Source of the DNA: Pseudomonadota bacterium
GTDB taxonomy: Bacteria > Myxococcota > Polyangia > Polyangiales > Polyangiaceae
Assembly: GCA_023419055.1 (NCBI GenBank)
Contig: JAEZYO010000098.1
Span: 1 to 13,908 of the forward strand
DNA length: 13,908 bases
Direction: 5' to 3'
Shown here: positions 1 to 7,167 of the stretch, piece by piece
Layout of the letters: each line of letters starts with the position of its first letter
Numbering within the stretch: the stretch's first letter is position 1
Notes under the pieces: generated by a model
The model's input: only the letters and a program-made list of their open reading frames with translations
What the model was told of the DNA's origin: nothing
The model's database searches: none
Translations under genes and position numbers: made by a program

Positions 1-1760
1 TGGAGGAAGCCGGCCAGCATGCCGTAGTCGGGAGGCAGCGGCGCGGCGGAGTAGCGAGCCAGAATGCGGTTTCCGTACTCGAGCACCGGCCCGTCCTTCG
101 CGGGGTCGTAGCTTCGGTGCAGGGCGAGATCGACGGCCGCGAACCCGAGCTGACGCATCTGGAACGTGGCGGCGCGGAAGGTGCGCGCAGCCTTCAGGCG
201 CTCGAGGAGCGCGTCCGGGATCGGGGCGCCCGTCTGGTAGTGGCGCGCGAAGAGGTTCAGGCCCTCGCGCTCCGAGCACCAGTTCTCCATGATCTGCGAG
301 GGGAGCTCGACGAAGTCCTGCACCACGCGCGTCCCGGCGAGGCTTCGCACCGTGACCTTGCTCAGGCAGTGGTGCAGCAGGTGCCCGAACTCGTGGAAGA
401 TCGTCTCCACGTCTCGGTGCGTGAGCAGCGAAGGCTTGCCGCCCGCTGGCGGGTTCACGTTCGCGGCGAACACCGCGAGGTGACGATCGGGCGGAACGGC
501 CGCGTGCAGGCCATGCATCCAGGCGCCGCCGCGCTTGTTCTCGCGCGGGTAGGGGTCCACGTAGAAGACGCCGAGCTCGACGCCGGCCTCGTCGAGCATC
601 CGGAACGCCTTGACGCTCGGATCCCACACGGGGACGCCTTCGACGGGCACGATCTTCACGCCGTACAAGCGCTCGGCGAGCGCGAAGGCGCCGTTCAGCA
701 CTCGGTCGGCGGGGAAGTAGGGCCTGAGCTCCTCGTCGTCGAAGTCGTAGCGCGCCTTCTTGAGCTTCTCCGAGTAATAGGCGACGTCCCACGGCTCGAG
801 CGCCGGGGCGGAGGGGCCCTCGAGCTCGCGCCGGTAGGCGAGCAGCTCGGCTCGCTCCTGCTCGAACGCCGCCTCGGTCTTCTCGGTGAGCTCCTTCACG
901 AAGCGCTCGGCTTCGGCGCCGTTCTTCGCCATCCGATCTTCGGTCACCAAATCGGCGAAGTCCCGGTAGCCGAGCAGGTTCGCCTTGGCTCGGCGGAGCT
1001 CCAAGATCTCACCGATCAGCGCTCGGTTGTCGAACTGCTCGGACGCCGAGCGACCGTTGAACGCGCGGTAGATCTGCTCGCGGAGCTTGGGATCGTCGGC
1101 GTAGGTGAGGACGCCGAGCACGCTCGGAGCCTGGAGCGTGAAGCGATACCCCGGCTTGCCCTTGGCTGCCGCGCTGTCCTTCGCCGCTTCGCGCGCGCTC
1201 TCCGGCAGGCCCGAGAGCCGCGCCTCGTCTTCGATCAAGAGCTCGTACGCGTTGGTCGCGTCGAGCAGGTTCTGCGCGAAGCGGTTCGTGGCGAGCGTGA
1301 GCTTGCGATCAATCTCGCGCAGCTTCTCCTTGTCTCCTGCATTCAAGGTAGCGCCGTGGCGCTTGAAGTCCTCGAGCGTCTTCGCGAGAAAGCGCGCGCG
1401 CGTCGGGTCGAGCCGCTTGGCGGCGTCCCCCTTGCCGAAGGCGTCCAGGCGTTGCCACAGCCCTTCGCGGAGCGGGATCCCCGACCAGAACGCGCTCACG
1501 TCGGGCAGGATGGTGTTGTAGGCGTCGCGGAGCTCGGGCGTGGTCGCCGAGCCCTCGAGGTGTTGAATCACCGACATCGCGAGCTCGAGCTTCTCGGTGG
1601 CGGCGTCGAGCGCGTCGAGCGTCTCGTCGCCGGCGCTCTCGACCGCTCGGAGCTTCTGATCGGCTTCCTCGAGCAGGCGCTTCACCGCAGGCTCCACGTG
1701 CTCGGCGCGGATCTGGTCGAAAGGCAGCGGATCCCGGAGATCGAGCAGAGGGTTTTGCAT
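1..1760 (-). CDS. prlC: M3 family metallopeptidase, oligopeptidase A type (C-terminus cut by window edge)
   Basis: Zinc oligopeptidase, expected to act in the cytoplasm on short peptides such as cleaved signal peptides. I read 586 residues from the ATG at 1760; relatives are about 680 long, so roughly 100 C-terminal residues lie beyond the left edge. The N-terminus begins MQNPLLDLRDPLPFDQI and continues with a RAEHVEPAV segment, the usual OpdA/Dcp opening. The active site is HEFGH at residues 456-460 (zinc ligands H456 and H460, catalytic E457). The third ligand is E485 in DFVELPSQ, 29 residues after H456, the family spacing. Upstream, YVDPYPRENKRGGAWM matches the OpdA block before the active site. 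No signal peptide or membrane segment is visible. The gene is divergent from the flavoenzyme and no Shine-Dalgarno precedes the ATG. A Dcp-type peptidyl dipeptidase is the alternative. The M3 assignment is near certain; the subgroup and symbol are less so. Confidence 0.95.
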   Translation of the reverse strand, partial: MQNPLLDLRDPLPFDQIRAEHVEPAVKRLLEEADQKLRAVESAGDETLDALDAATEKLELAMSVIQHLEGSATTPELRDAYNTILPDVSAFWSGIPLREGLWQRLDAFGKGDAAKRLDPTRARFLAKTLEDFKRHGATLNAGDKEKLREIDRKLTLATNRFAQNLLDATNAYELLIEDEARLSGLPESAREAAKDSAAAKGKPGYRFTLQAPSVLGVLTYADDPKLREQIYRAFNGRSASEQFDNRALIGEILELRRAKANLLGYRDFADLVTEDRMAKNGAEAERFVKELTEKTEAAFEQERAELLAYRRELEGPSAPALEPWDVAYYSEKLKKARYDFDDEELRPYFPADRVLNGAFALAERLYGVKIVPVEGVPVWDPSVKAFRMLDEAGVELGVFYVDPYPRENKRGGAWMHGLHAAVPPDRHLAVFAANVNPPAGGKPSLLTHRDVETIFHEFGHLLHHCLSKVTVRSLAGTRVVQDFVELPSQIMENWCSEREGLNLFARHYQTGAPIPDALLERLKAARTFRAATFQMRQLGFAAVDLALHRSYDPAKDGPVLEYGNRILARYSAAPLPPDYGMLAGFL

Positions 1761-1920
1761 GGTCCGGGGCACTATATCGCGGATCTCTCGCGTGTTCCGC
1801 CCGAGAGCGGGCGGCGGGGCGGATCTCGAGGAATCCGACTCGCTGGGAAGATCCCCGGCGGCGTGGCACGGCCGGGAATGCGAGACGGGAGCGTCGTTCG
1901 TCGCTACGCTCGCGCGCGCT
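1761..1920. other. Divergent intergenic region with hairpin and short direct repeat
   Basis: A 160-bp gap between the M3 peptidase (minus) and the flavoenzyme (plus). Two structures are visible. One is a GC-only inverted repeat, CCGCCC at 1797-1802 against GGGCGG at 1809-1814, with a 6-base loop. The other is a direct repeat of GCGGATCTC at 1779-1787 and 1819-1827, exactly 40 bp apart. The reading frame of the flavoenzyme stays open through the whole gap, which is common in high-GC DNA and is not taken as coding. Short repeats like these can arise by chance at this base composition. Confidence 0.35.
1771..1798 (-). promoter_or_regulatory. Possible promoter for the M3 peptidase
   Basis: On the minus strand, TATAGT (1776-1771) resembles a -10 box and is one of the few AT-rich spots here. 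A GGAAC (1798-1794) lies 17 bases upstream. GGAAC recalls ECF sigma factor -35 boxes, but the -10 looks housekeeping-like, so the match to either class is imperfect. Transcription would start within a few bases of the ATG at 1760, giving an almost leaderless mRNA. This fits the absence of a ribosome binding site. Confidence 0.3.
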
Positions 1921-3540
1921 TTGACCCTTCGTCGCCGCGAACTCCTCGCCGCCCTGGTCGGCGCGCCCCTCGGGCTCGAGGGCTGCAAACGTGCCCCACG
2001 AGGAGTCGGCGGAGCCATTCGCGGCCCGCGGCTCGAGCTCGGTCATCGCTTGCGGGCCGGGGCCGCGCTCTCGCTCGAGCAGGCGCGCGGTAACGCGACG
2101 AAAGTTCGAGTCCTGGTCGTCGGCGCAGGCCCGAGCGGTCTGTCGGCCGCCTGGCGGCTCGAGCAGCTCGGGATCCGAGATTACCTCGTCCTCGACCTCG
2201 AGCGCAGGCCAGGCGGGACGTCGGTGTTCGGCGAGGATGGCGTCGTGCCTCACCCCTGGGGCGCCCACTACGTCCCGCTGCCGAGCCCGGACAATCGCGC
2301 TCTGGTCAAGCTGCTCGACGAAGTCGGCGCGCTGGAGTGGCTTTCCGACGGGAGCTTCGCCGGCGCCGAGCGCGCGCTCGTGCGGGCGCCCGAGGAGCGC
2401 GTCTTCGCCGACGGGGAATGGCACGAAGGGCTCGTCCCGCCCACCCGCATGCAGCCCGCCGACAAGGCCGAGTTCGAACGCTTCGAGGCGCTCGTGGCTC
2501 GGTATGCCGCGCGCAGGGACGGCCGCGGCAGGCGTGCGTTCGCGCTGCCGCTCGAACGGAGCTCGGACGACCCCGATCTCGTCGAGCTCGACCGGAGCTC
2601 CGCGCGCCAGTTCCTCGATGCTCACGGCTTCCGGAGTCGCTTGCTTGCCTGGTACGTCGAGTATGCGTGCCGGGACGACTACGGGCTCTCGCTCGAGCAC
2701 ACGAGCGCGTGGGCCATGCTGTTCTACTTCGCGGCGAGAGCCACGAGCGCGCACCCCACCGCGCCGTTTCTGACCTGGCCCGAAGGCAACGGCAGGCTCG
2801 TCTCGCACTTGGCCCGCATCGCCGGTGACCGCCTCAAGACCGGCTTTCTCGCGACGGACGTCGTCCCGAGCGAGCGAAGCGTGAGCGTGGCGGCCTTCGA
2901 CGCCGAAGGTTCGAGCCTCGAGCGCTTCGAGGCCGAGCAAGTGATCTTGGCGGTCCCGAAGTTCGTGGCAGCGAAGATCCTTCGCCCGTACCGCGACGCG
3001 CCTCCCGAGTTCCTGCTCGATTTCCGCTACGCGCCGTGGCTCGTCGCGAACTTGCACCTCAACGGGCGACCGAAGAGCAAGGGCTTCCCGTTCGCTTGGG
3101 ACAACGTGCTCCTCGACAGTCCCTCGCTCGGTTACGTCGTGGCCACGCACCAAACGCTCTCCGACTTCGGTCGCACCGTGTGGACCTACTACCGGCCCTT
3201 CAGCGAGCTTTCGCCCGAGGAAGGGCGGAAGCGACTCCTCTCGCTGGATCACGCCGCGGCCACGAGCGCGATCGTCGGCGATCTCGCGCGAGCGCACGAG
3301 GACCTCGAAGACTTCATCGAGCGCATCGACGTCTACCGCTGGGCGCACGCCATGGTCGCTCCCGTCCCCGGCTTCATCTGGGGCCCCTCGCGCAGGCGCG
3401 CCAAGGAGCGCCTCGGGCGCGTGCATTTCGCGCACAGCGATCTCTCCGGGCTCTCGCTGTTCGAGGAGGCGCAATACTGGGGGGGGAGAGCCGCCGAGGC
3501 CGTCGCCAGGGCGCTCGAGAGGAGCTTCGACCCCCTGTGA
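1921..3540 (+). CDS. FAD-dependent oxidoreductase (amine oxidase / protoporphyrinogen oxidase-like), predicted Tat lipoprotein
   Basis: Flavoenzyme of the amine oxidase/phytoene desaturase superfamily, 539 residues from a TTG start. TTG is chosen because it opens an export signal: MTLRRRELLAALVG carries a twin-arginine run and a hydrophobic stretch, ending in LEGC with the candidate lipidated C22. This predicts Tat export of the folded, FAD-loaded enzyme and anchoring to the membrane; the Glu before GC is unusual for a lipobox. The dinucleotide-binding fold is VLVVGAGPSGLSAAW (GAGPSG at 68-73), followed by an acidic-ended strand. TWPEGNG (285-291) and VILAVP (341-346) are superfamily signatures, and the C-terminal FEEAQYWGGRAAEAVARAL resembles the closing FAD-contact helix. 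The substrate is unknown; a desaturase, amine oxidase or porphyrinogen oxidase activity are all possible. The end overlaps the next gene by 4 bases, so the two are probably translated together. No clear ribosome binding site precedes the TTG. Confidence 0.87.
   Translation: MTLRRRELLAALVGAPLGLEGCKRAPRGVGGAIRGPRLELGHRLRAGAALSLEQARGNATKVRVLVVGAGPSGLSAAWRLEQLGIRDYLVLDLERRPGGTSVFGEDGVVPHPWGAHYVPLPSPDNRALVKLLDEVGALEWLSDGSFAGAERALVRAPEERVFADGEWHEGLVPPTRMQPADKAEFERFEALVARYAARRDGRGRRAFALPLERSSDDPDLVELDRSSARQFLDAHGFRSRLLAWYVEYACRDDYGLSLEHTSAWAMLFYFAARATSAHPTAPFLTWPEGNGRLVSHLARIAGDRLKTGFLATDVVPSERSVSVAAFDAEGSSLERFEAEQVILAVPKFVAAKILRPYRDAPPEFLLDFRYAPWLVANLHLNGRPKSKGFPFAWDNVLLDSPSLGYVVATHQTLSDFGRTVWTYYRPFSELSPEEGRKRLLSLDHAAATSAIVGDLARAHEDLEDFIERIDVYRWAHAMVAPVPGFIWGPSRRRAKERLGRVHFAHSDLSGLSLFEEAQYWGGRAAEAVARALERSFDPL
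3517..3524 (+). promoter_or_regulatory. Ribosome binding site candidate for the membrane protein
   Basis: GAGAGGAG lies inside the end of the flavoenzyme gene, 12 bases before the GTG at 3537. The spacing is long. Together with the GTGA stop/start overlap it supports choosing this GTG as the start. Confidence 0.4.
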
Positions 3541-4661
3541 GCCGAGCCGTCGACTGCGGCCCCTTTCTCTGGTCCTCTCGCGCGGACACGCTGATTTTCG
3601 GCGGCAGCGCCCTCTTCGCTCTCGGGCTGGTCGCGGCGCGTCACCTGTTCGGCGCGAGCGCCGACCTGCCCGAATGGAGCTTCCTCTCCTTCGTGCTCGC
3701 GGTCGACGTGGCGCACGTCTACTCGACGCTCTTTCGCACGTACCTCGATCCGGCCGAGCTCGCGCATCACAGGACGCGCTACCTGCTCGTCCCGCTCGCA
3801 GGCTACGTCGCCGGCTGGGCGCTCTATCAGGCGGGCCCCCTCCTGTTCTGGCGCGTCCTCGCGTACCTCGCGCTCTTTCATTTCGTGCGCCAGGCCGCCG
3901 GCTGGGTCGCGGTGTATCGAGCGCGCGCTGGCGAAAGGGGGCGGCTCGAGCGGGTGGTCGACGATCTCGCGATCTACTCTTCGACGCTCTACCCGGTCGT
4001 GCACTGGCACGAAAACGTCCAGGAGAAGCGCTTCGCGTGGTTCATGGCCGGTGACTTCGTCGATCTGGCGCTGTTTCGAGAGCTCGAGCCGTTCGCGTGG
4101 TGGATCTGGGTCGGGGCGCTCGGCGCGTTTGCGCTGCGTGAGCTTTCGCGCCTGGCGACGCGCCGTCGGTTCTCGCTCGGTCGCGTCCTGGTGGTCGCGA
4201 GCACGGCGGCCACCTGGTACGTCGGCATCGTTTTTACCAACTCGGACTTCGACTTCACGGTGACGAACGTGATCACGCACGGCGTGCCTTACGTGGCGCT
4301 ACTCTGGGCTTACGCTCGCGCTCGGCGCGCGGAGGCGCCCGTGGGAGCGCTCTCGGTCGTGGTGCGGAGCGGGCTCGGAGCATTCTTGGGGATTCTAGTG
4401 GTTCTCGCCTTCGTCGAGGAGCTCTTGTGGGATCGGCTCGTCTGGCACGAGCGGGCCTGGCTCTTCGGTGAGGGGGCACCGGTCGGCGAAAGTTTGCTCG
4501 CCTGGGTCGTGCCGCTCCTCGCGGTGCCACAGCTCACACACTACGTGCTCGACGGCTTTCTCTGGCGGCGGGGCGAAACGCGGCGCCTCTCCGCCCAGCG
4601 CGCGGCGCTCGGCTTCGAGAGCGGTGACCCGCGAGAAAGGCTGGTAGACTTGGGCGTATGA
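3537..4661 (+). CDS. Polytopic membrane protein with in-membrane histidines, family not recognised
   Basis: I do not recognise the family. The product is 374 residues from a GTG that overlaps the upstream stop as GTGA. No signal peptide is needed: hydrophobic segments run near 18-36, 48-66, 82-100, 103-121, 186-203, 216-233, 245-260, 277-297 and 319-337, so about nine membrane spans. Histidines sit in or beside these spans: H60, H77-H78, H115, HWHEN at 156-160, THG at 247-249 and THYVLDGFLWRR starting at 334. Such a pattern recalls membrane di-metal or heme proteins (desaturase, hydroxylase or carotenoid-cleavage types), but no canonical histidine-box set is present. It is sandwiched by 4-base overlaps between the exported flavoenzyme and acetoacetyl-CoA synthetase. 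I infer that it partners the flavoenzyme in the membrane; it could equally be a transporter-like or structural protein. That the gene is real is clear; its function is not. Confidence 0.85.
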   Translation: MSRAVDCGPFLWSSRADTLIFGGSALFALGLVAARHLFGASADLPEWSFLSFVLAVDVAHVYSTLFRTYLDPAELAHHRTRYLLVPLAGYVAGWALYQAGPLLFWRVLAYLALFHFVRQAAGWVAVYRARAGERGRLERVVDDLAIYSSTLYPVVHWHENVQEKRFAWFMAGDFVDLALFRELEPFAWWIWVGALGAFALRELSRLATRRRFSLGRVLVVASTAATWYVGIVFTNSDFDFTVTNVITHGVPYVALLWAYARARRAEAPVGALSVVVRSGLGAFLGILVVLAFVEELLWDRLVWHERAWLFGEGAPVGESLLAWVVPLLAVPQLTHYVLDGFLWRRGETRRLSAQRAALGFESGDPRERLVDLGV

Positions 4662-6631
4662 CGAGTGTGACGCGGGAAGGCGAGCTCCTCTGGGAGCCCT
4701 CGCCGGAGGCGAAGCAGAACGCCAACCTCACGTTGTTCCTCGAGTGGCTCAGGCGCGAGCGCGGCCGAGATTTCGCGGACTACTCGGCGCTCTGGGAGTG
4801 GTCGGTGAGCGATCTCCCAGGCTTTTGGCGGAGCATCTGGGACTACTACCAAGTCCAGGCGAACGGCGCTCCGGGCCAGGTCGTCGAGGGGCGCATGCCG
4901 GACGCGCATTGGTTCGGCGGCACCGAGCTCAACTACGCCGAGCACGCGCTGCGGCGGCGCGACGCGCATCCGGCGCTCATCTTCCGGGGTGAAGACGGCG
5001 AGCGCGTCGAGCTCAGCTACGCCGAGCTCGCGGACCTGGTCGGCCGAATTCGAAATGGCCTGATAGCGCTCGGGGTCGGTCGCGGGGATCGCGTGGCGGC
5101 GCTCTTGCCCAATCGACACGAGACGGTCGCCGCGTTCCTCGCGGTAGCGAGCCTGGGCGCGATCTGGTCGAGCTGTTCCCCGGAGTTCGGGGCGCCGAGC
5201 GTGCTCGACCGGTTTCGGCAGATCGAGCCCAAGGTCCTGCTGGCGGTGGCTGGCTACCGGTACGGCGGGAAATGGTTCGATCGCAGCGCGGAGCTCGCGC
5301 GCATCGTCACGGGCCTCCCGACGCTCGAACACGTGGTCGTGCTCGGGCCGTCGCCGCCGGAGCTTGGCATCGCGAGCTCGAGCTTCGATGTGCTCACGGT
5401 TCACCCGAGCGAGCTCGCGTTCGAGCGCGTGCCGTTCGAGCACCCGCTCTGGGTGCTGTACTCGTCGGGCACCACCGGCTTGCCGAAGCCGATCGTCCAT
5501 GGTCACGGCGGCATCCTGCTCGAGCTCTTGAAGGCGATTTCGCTCCACTGCGACCTCGGCGAAAAGGACCGCTTCTTCTGGTTTTCGACCACCGGCTGGA
5601 TGATGTGGAACTTCCTCGTCGGCGGTCTCACGCTCGGGGTCACGCTCGTGCTCTACGACGGGAGCCCGGGCTTTCCGGACCTGCTCGCGCTCTTCAAGAT
5701 GGCGGAGGAGGAGCGCATCACTTACTTCGGGACGAGCGCGCCTTACCTGCTCGCGGTCCAGAAGGCGGGGCTCGAGCCCGGAGCACGCCACGATCTCTCC
5801 GCGCTGCGCTCGATCGGGACCACGGGCGCGCCCTTACCAGCCGATGGTTTTGGCTGGGTGTATCGGGCGATCAAGCGCGACCTCTTGCTCGGCTCGGTGA
5901 GCGGCGGCACCGACGTCTGCACGGCTTTCGTGCTCTCTTGCCCGCTCTTACCCGTCTACGCCGGCGAGATTCAATGCCGCGGCCTCGGCGCCAAGATCGA
6001 AGCCTTCGACGAGGCCGGGCGAAGCCTCGTGAACGAGGTCGGCGAGCTGGTCCTGACCGAGCCGCTGCCCAGCATGCCGATCTTCTTCTGGGGTGACGAG
6101 GACGGCGCGCGACGGAAGCAGAGCTACTTCTCCGACTACGAGGGCGTCTGGCGTCACGGCGACTGGATCAAGATCACGCCTCGCGGTAGCTGCGTGATCT
6201 ACGGGCGCTCCGATTCCACCTTGAAGCGTGGCGGCGTGCGCATGGGCACGAGCGAGTTCTACCGCGTCGTCGAGAGCGTCCCCGAGGTCGCTGACAGCCT
6301 CGTGGTCGACACCGGATCGCTCGACGACGCGGACGGGCGCCTGTTCCTCTTCATCGTGACGGCTCCCGGCGCTGCCCTCGATTCCGCGCTGGAGCAGAAG
6401 CTCAAGGCCACGATTCGAAAGGAGATCTCGCCCCGCCACGTGCCTGACGTCATCGTCCAGGTGGGCGCCGTCCCACGTACGTTGAACGGGAAAAAGCTGG
6501 AAGTGCCGATCAAGCGAATTTTGCTCGGCACGGCGCCGGAGCGCGCGGCGAGCCCCGATACGCTCGCGAACCCGAAGGCGCTCGAACCTTTCGTGGCCCT
6601 CGCGCGGGAGCTAGGCCCAAAGCAGGGTTGA
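4658..6631 (+). CDS. aacS: Acetoacetyl-CoA synthetase (acetoacetate-CoA ligase)
   Basis: Activates acetoacetate to acetoacetyl-CoA with ATP and CoA through an acyl-adenylate, feeding ketone bodies and leucine breakdown products into central carbon or lipid metabolism. It is 657 residues, the normal AACS length. ANL-superfamily motifs appear in order: YSSGTTGLPKP (268-278, phosphate-binding loop), TTGWMMWN (311-318), SGGTD (415-419), WRHGDW with D502 binding the ribose, GRSDSTLKRGGVRMGTSE (hinge and A8 region), and RTLNGKKLEVPIKR with the predicted catalytic lysine K612. The N-terminal part with LPGFWRSIWDYYQV, and the SGGTD plus NGKKLEVP motifs, separate AACS from acetyl-CoA synthetase. The ATG overlaps the upstream stop as ATGA, and no good ribosome binding site is seen, so translation is probably coupled to the membrane protein. 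Cytoplasmic. Confidence 0.96.
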   Translation: MTSVTREGELLWEPSPEAKQNANLTLFLEWLRRERGRDFADYSALWEWSVSDLPGFWRSIWDYYQVQANGAPGQVVEGRMPDAHWFGGTELNYAEHALRRRDAHPALIFRGEDGERVELSYAELADLVGRIRNGLIALGVGRGDRVAALLPNRHETVAAFLAVASLGAIWSSCSPEFGAPSVLDRFRQIEPKVLLAVAGYRYGGKWFDRSAELARIVTGLPTLEHVVVLGPSPPELGIASSSFDVLTVHPSELAFERVPFEHPLWVLYSSGTTGLPKPIVHGHGGILLELLKAISLHCDLGEKDRFFWFSTTGWMMWNFLVGGLTLGVTLVLYDGSPGFPDLLALFKMAEEERITYFGTSAPYLLAVQKAGLEPGARHDLSALRSIGTTGAPLPADGFGWVYRAIKRDLLLGSVSGGTDVCTAFVLSCPLLPVYAGEIQCRGLGAKIEAFDEAGRSLVNEVGELVLTEPLPSMPIFFWGDEDGARRKQSYFSDYEGVWRHGDWIKITPRGSCVIYGRSDSTLKRGGVRMGTSEFYRVVESVPEVADSLVVDTGSLDDADGRLFLFIVTAPGAALDSALEQKLKATIRKEISPRHVPDVIVQVGAVPRTLNGKKLEVPIKRILLGTAPERAASPDTLANPKALEPFVALARELGPKQG

Positions 6632-6701
6632 CAACTTGCGAGCGCGTCGCCTTCTTCGTGAGTGACGGCTGCTCTCAGCTCGCGGCCGTTCAGGTGATGA
6701 A
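6628..6701 (+). promoter_or_regulatory. Intergenic region with a perfect TTGACA, weak promoter candidate
   Basis: TTGACA at 6628-6633 overlaps the stop codon of acetoacetyl-CoA synthetase and matches the consensus -35 box. At 17-18 bases spacing the -10 position reads CTTCTT or TTCTTC, a poor match. The remaining 70 bp before the DUF2267 gene show no terminator-like hairpin, so read-through from the upstream operon remains possible. Confidence 0.25.
6692..6697 (+). promoter_or_regulatory. Ribosome binding site of the DUF2267 gene
   Basis: AGGTGA ends 4 bases before the ATG at 6702 and fixes that start. The plus-strand genes upstream lack a site this well placed, which suggests independent translation initiation. 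Confidence 0.6.
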
Positions 6702-7151
6702 ATGGCTCAAACGGTGGCTGTACCAACCAGAGAGTCCGAGGGCCCGGAGGAGATGCTGCGGGCCCTTCGTCGTATCCTTCCGGACCGCGTGAACGCGGCA
6801 GACGCCTTCGGCGCGGTCATGTGCAGCTTCACTCGGCGTTTGACGCGAGGGGAAGCTCGGCAGCTTCTGATCGAGCTGTCTCCGGCGATCCGGCTCTACT
6901 TCCAGGATTGCGTGTTGAACCGGGACGAGGCTGCCGCCGCGTTCGATCGCGAGACCTTCATGAAGCGGCTCGCCTTCAAGCTCAACCTGCCGCTCGAGAA
7001 GACCGAGCAGCTGGTGTTCGCGGTGTTCACCTACGTGGAGGCGCGGCTCTCACCGGTCGTCGCGCAGCACGTGGCGAGCCAGCTGCCGCAAGATCTCGAG
7101 CTTCTGTGGCGCGAGGCCGCCGCCGCGGGGGCGCCCAGCCGGCTTCATTGA
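6702..7151 (+). CDS. DUF2267 domain protein
   Basis: Small protein of 149 residues, soluble and mostly helical, with no signal peptide or membrane segment. It fits the DUF2267 pattern of two similar helical halves. The first has an LRRIL helix and TRRLTRGEARQLLIELSP (about residues 45-62). The second has a DRETFMKRLAFKL helix and ends in VASQLPQDLELLWREA, the characteristic closing 'QLP-x-DL-x-x-LW' element. The biochemical function of DUF2267 proteins is not established; members often occur near stress-response genes, but nothing here shows that. The start is set by an AGGTGA four bases upstream. It ends 16 bp from the convergent esterase gene. Confidence 0.85.
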   Translation: MAQTVAVPTRESEGPEEMLRALRRILPDRVNAADAFGAVMCSFTRRLTRGEARQLLIELSPAIRLYFQDCVLNRDEAAAAFDRETFMKRLAFKLNLPLEKTEQLVFAVFTYVEARLSPVVAQHVASQLPQDLELLWREAAAAGAPSRLH

Positions 7152-7167
7152 CTCGCTATTTCGAGCA

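Noticed and set aside
1759..1920. Extension of the flavoenzyme N-terminus to the ATG at 1759
   Set aside because: It would overlap the peptidase start and put 54 low-quality residues before a clear Tat lipoprotein signal. TTG 1921 is preferred.
117..2093. Long plus-strand open frame of 658 codons opposite the M3 peptidase
   Set aside because: Its product is rich in Arg, Glu, Val and Leu without recognisable motifs, while the opposite strand encodes a peptidase with an intact HEFGH site. It is a high-GC antisense shadow.
1309..3474. Minus-strand open frame of 721 codons
   Set aside because: It runs antisense to the flavoenzyme and into the peptidase, has low-complexity Arg-rich composition and no motifs.
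3036..3536. Extension of the membrane protein back to 3036
   Set aside because: This part lies in another frame over the well-supported flavoenzyme and is Arg/Ala-rich; GTG 3537 gives a sensible protein.
4541..5791. Minus-strand open frame opposite acetoacetyl-CoA synthetase
   Set aside because: No motifs, and the plus strand carries all the ligase motifs.
6628..6656. Confident housekeeping promoter at TTGACA
   Set aside because: No -10 box at the right spacing; kept only as a weak candidate.
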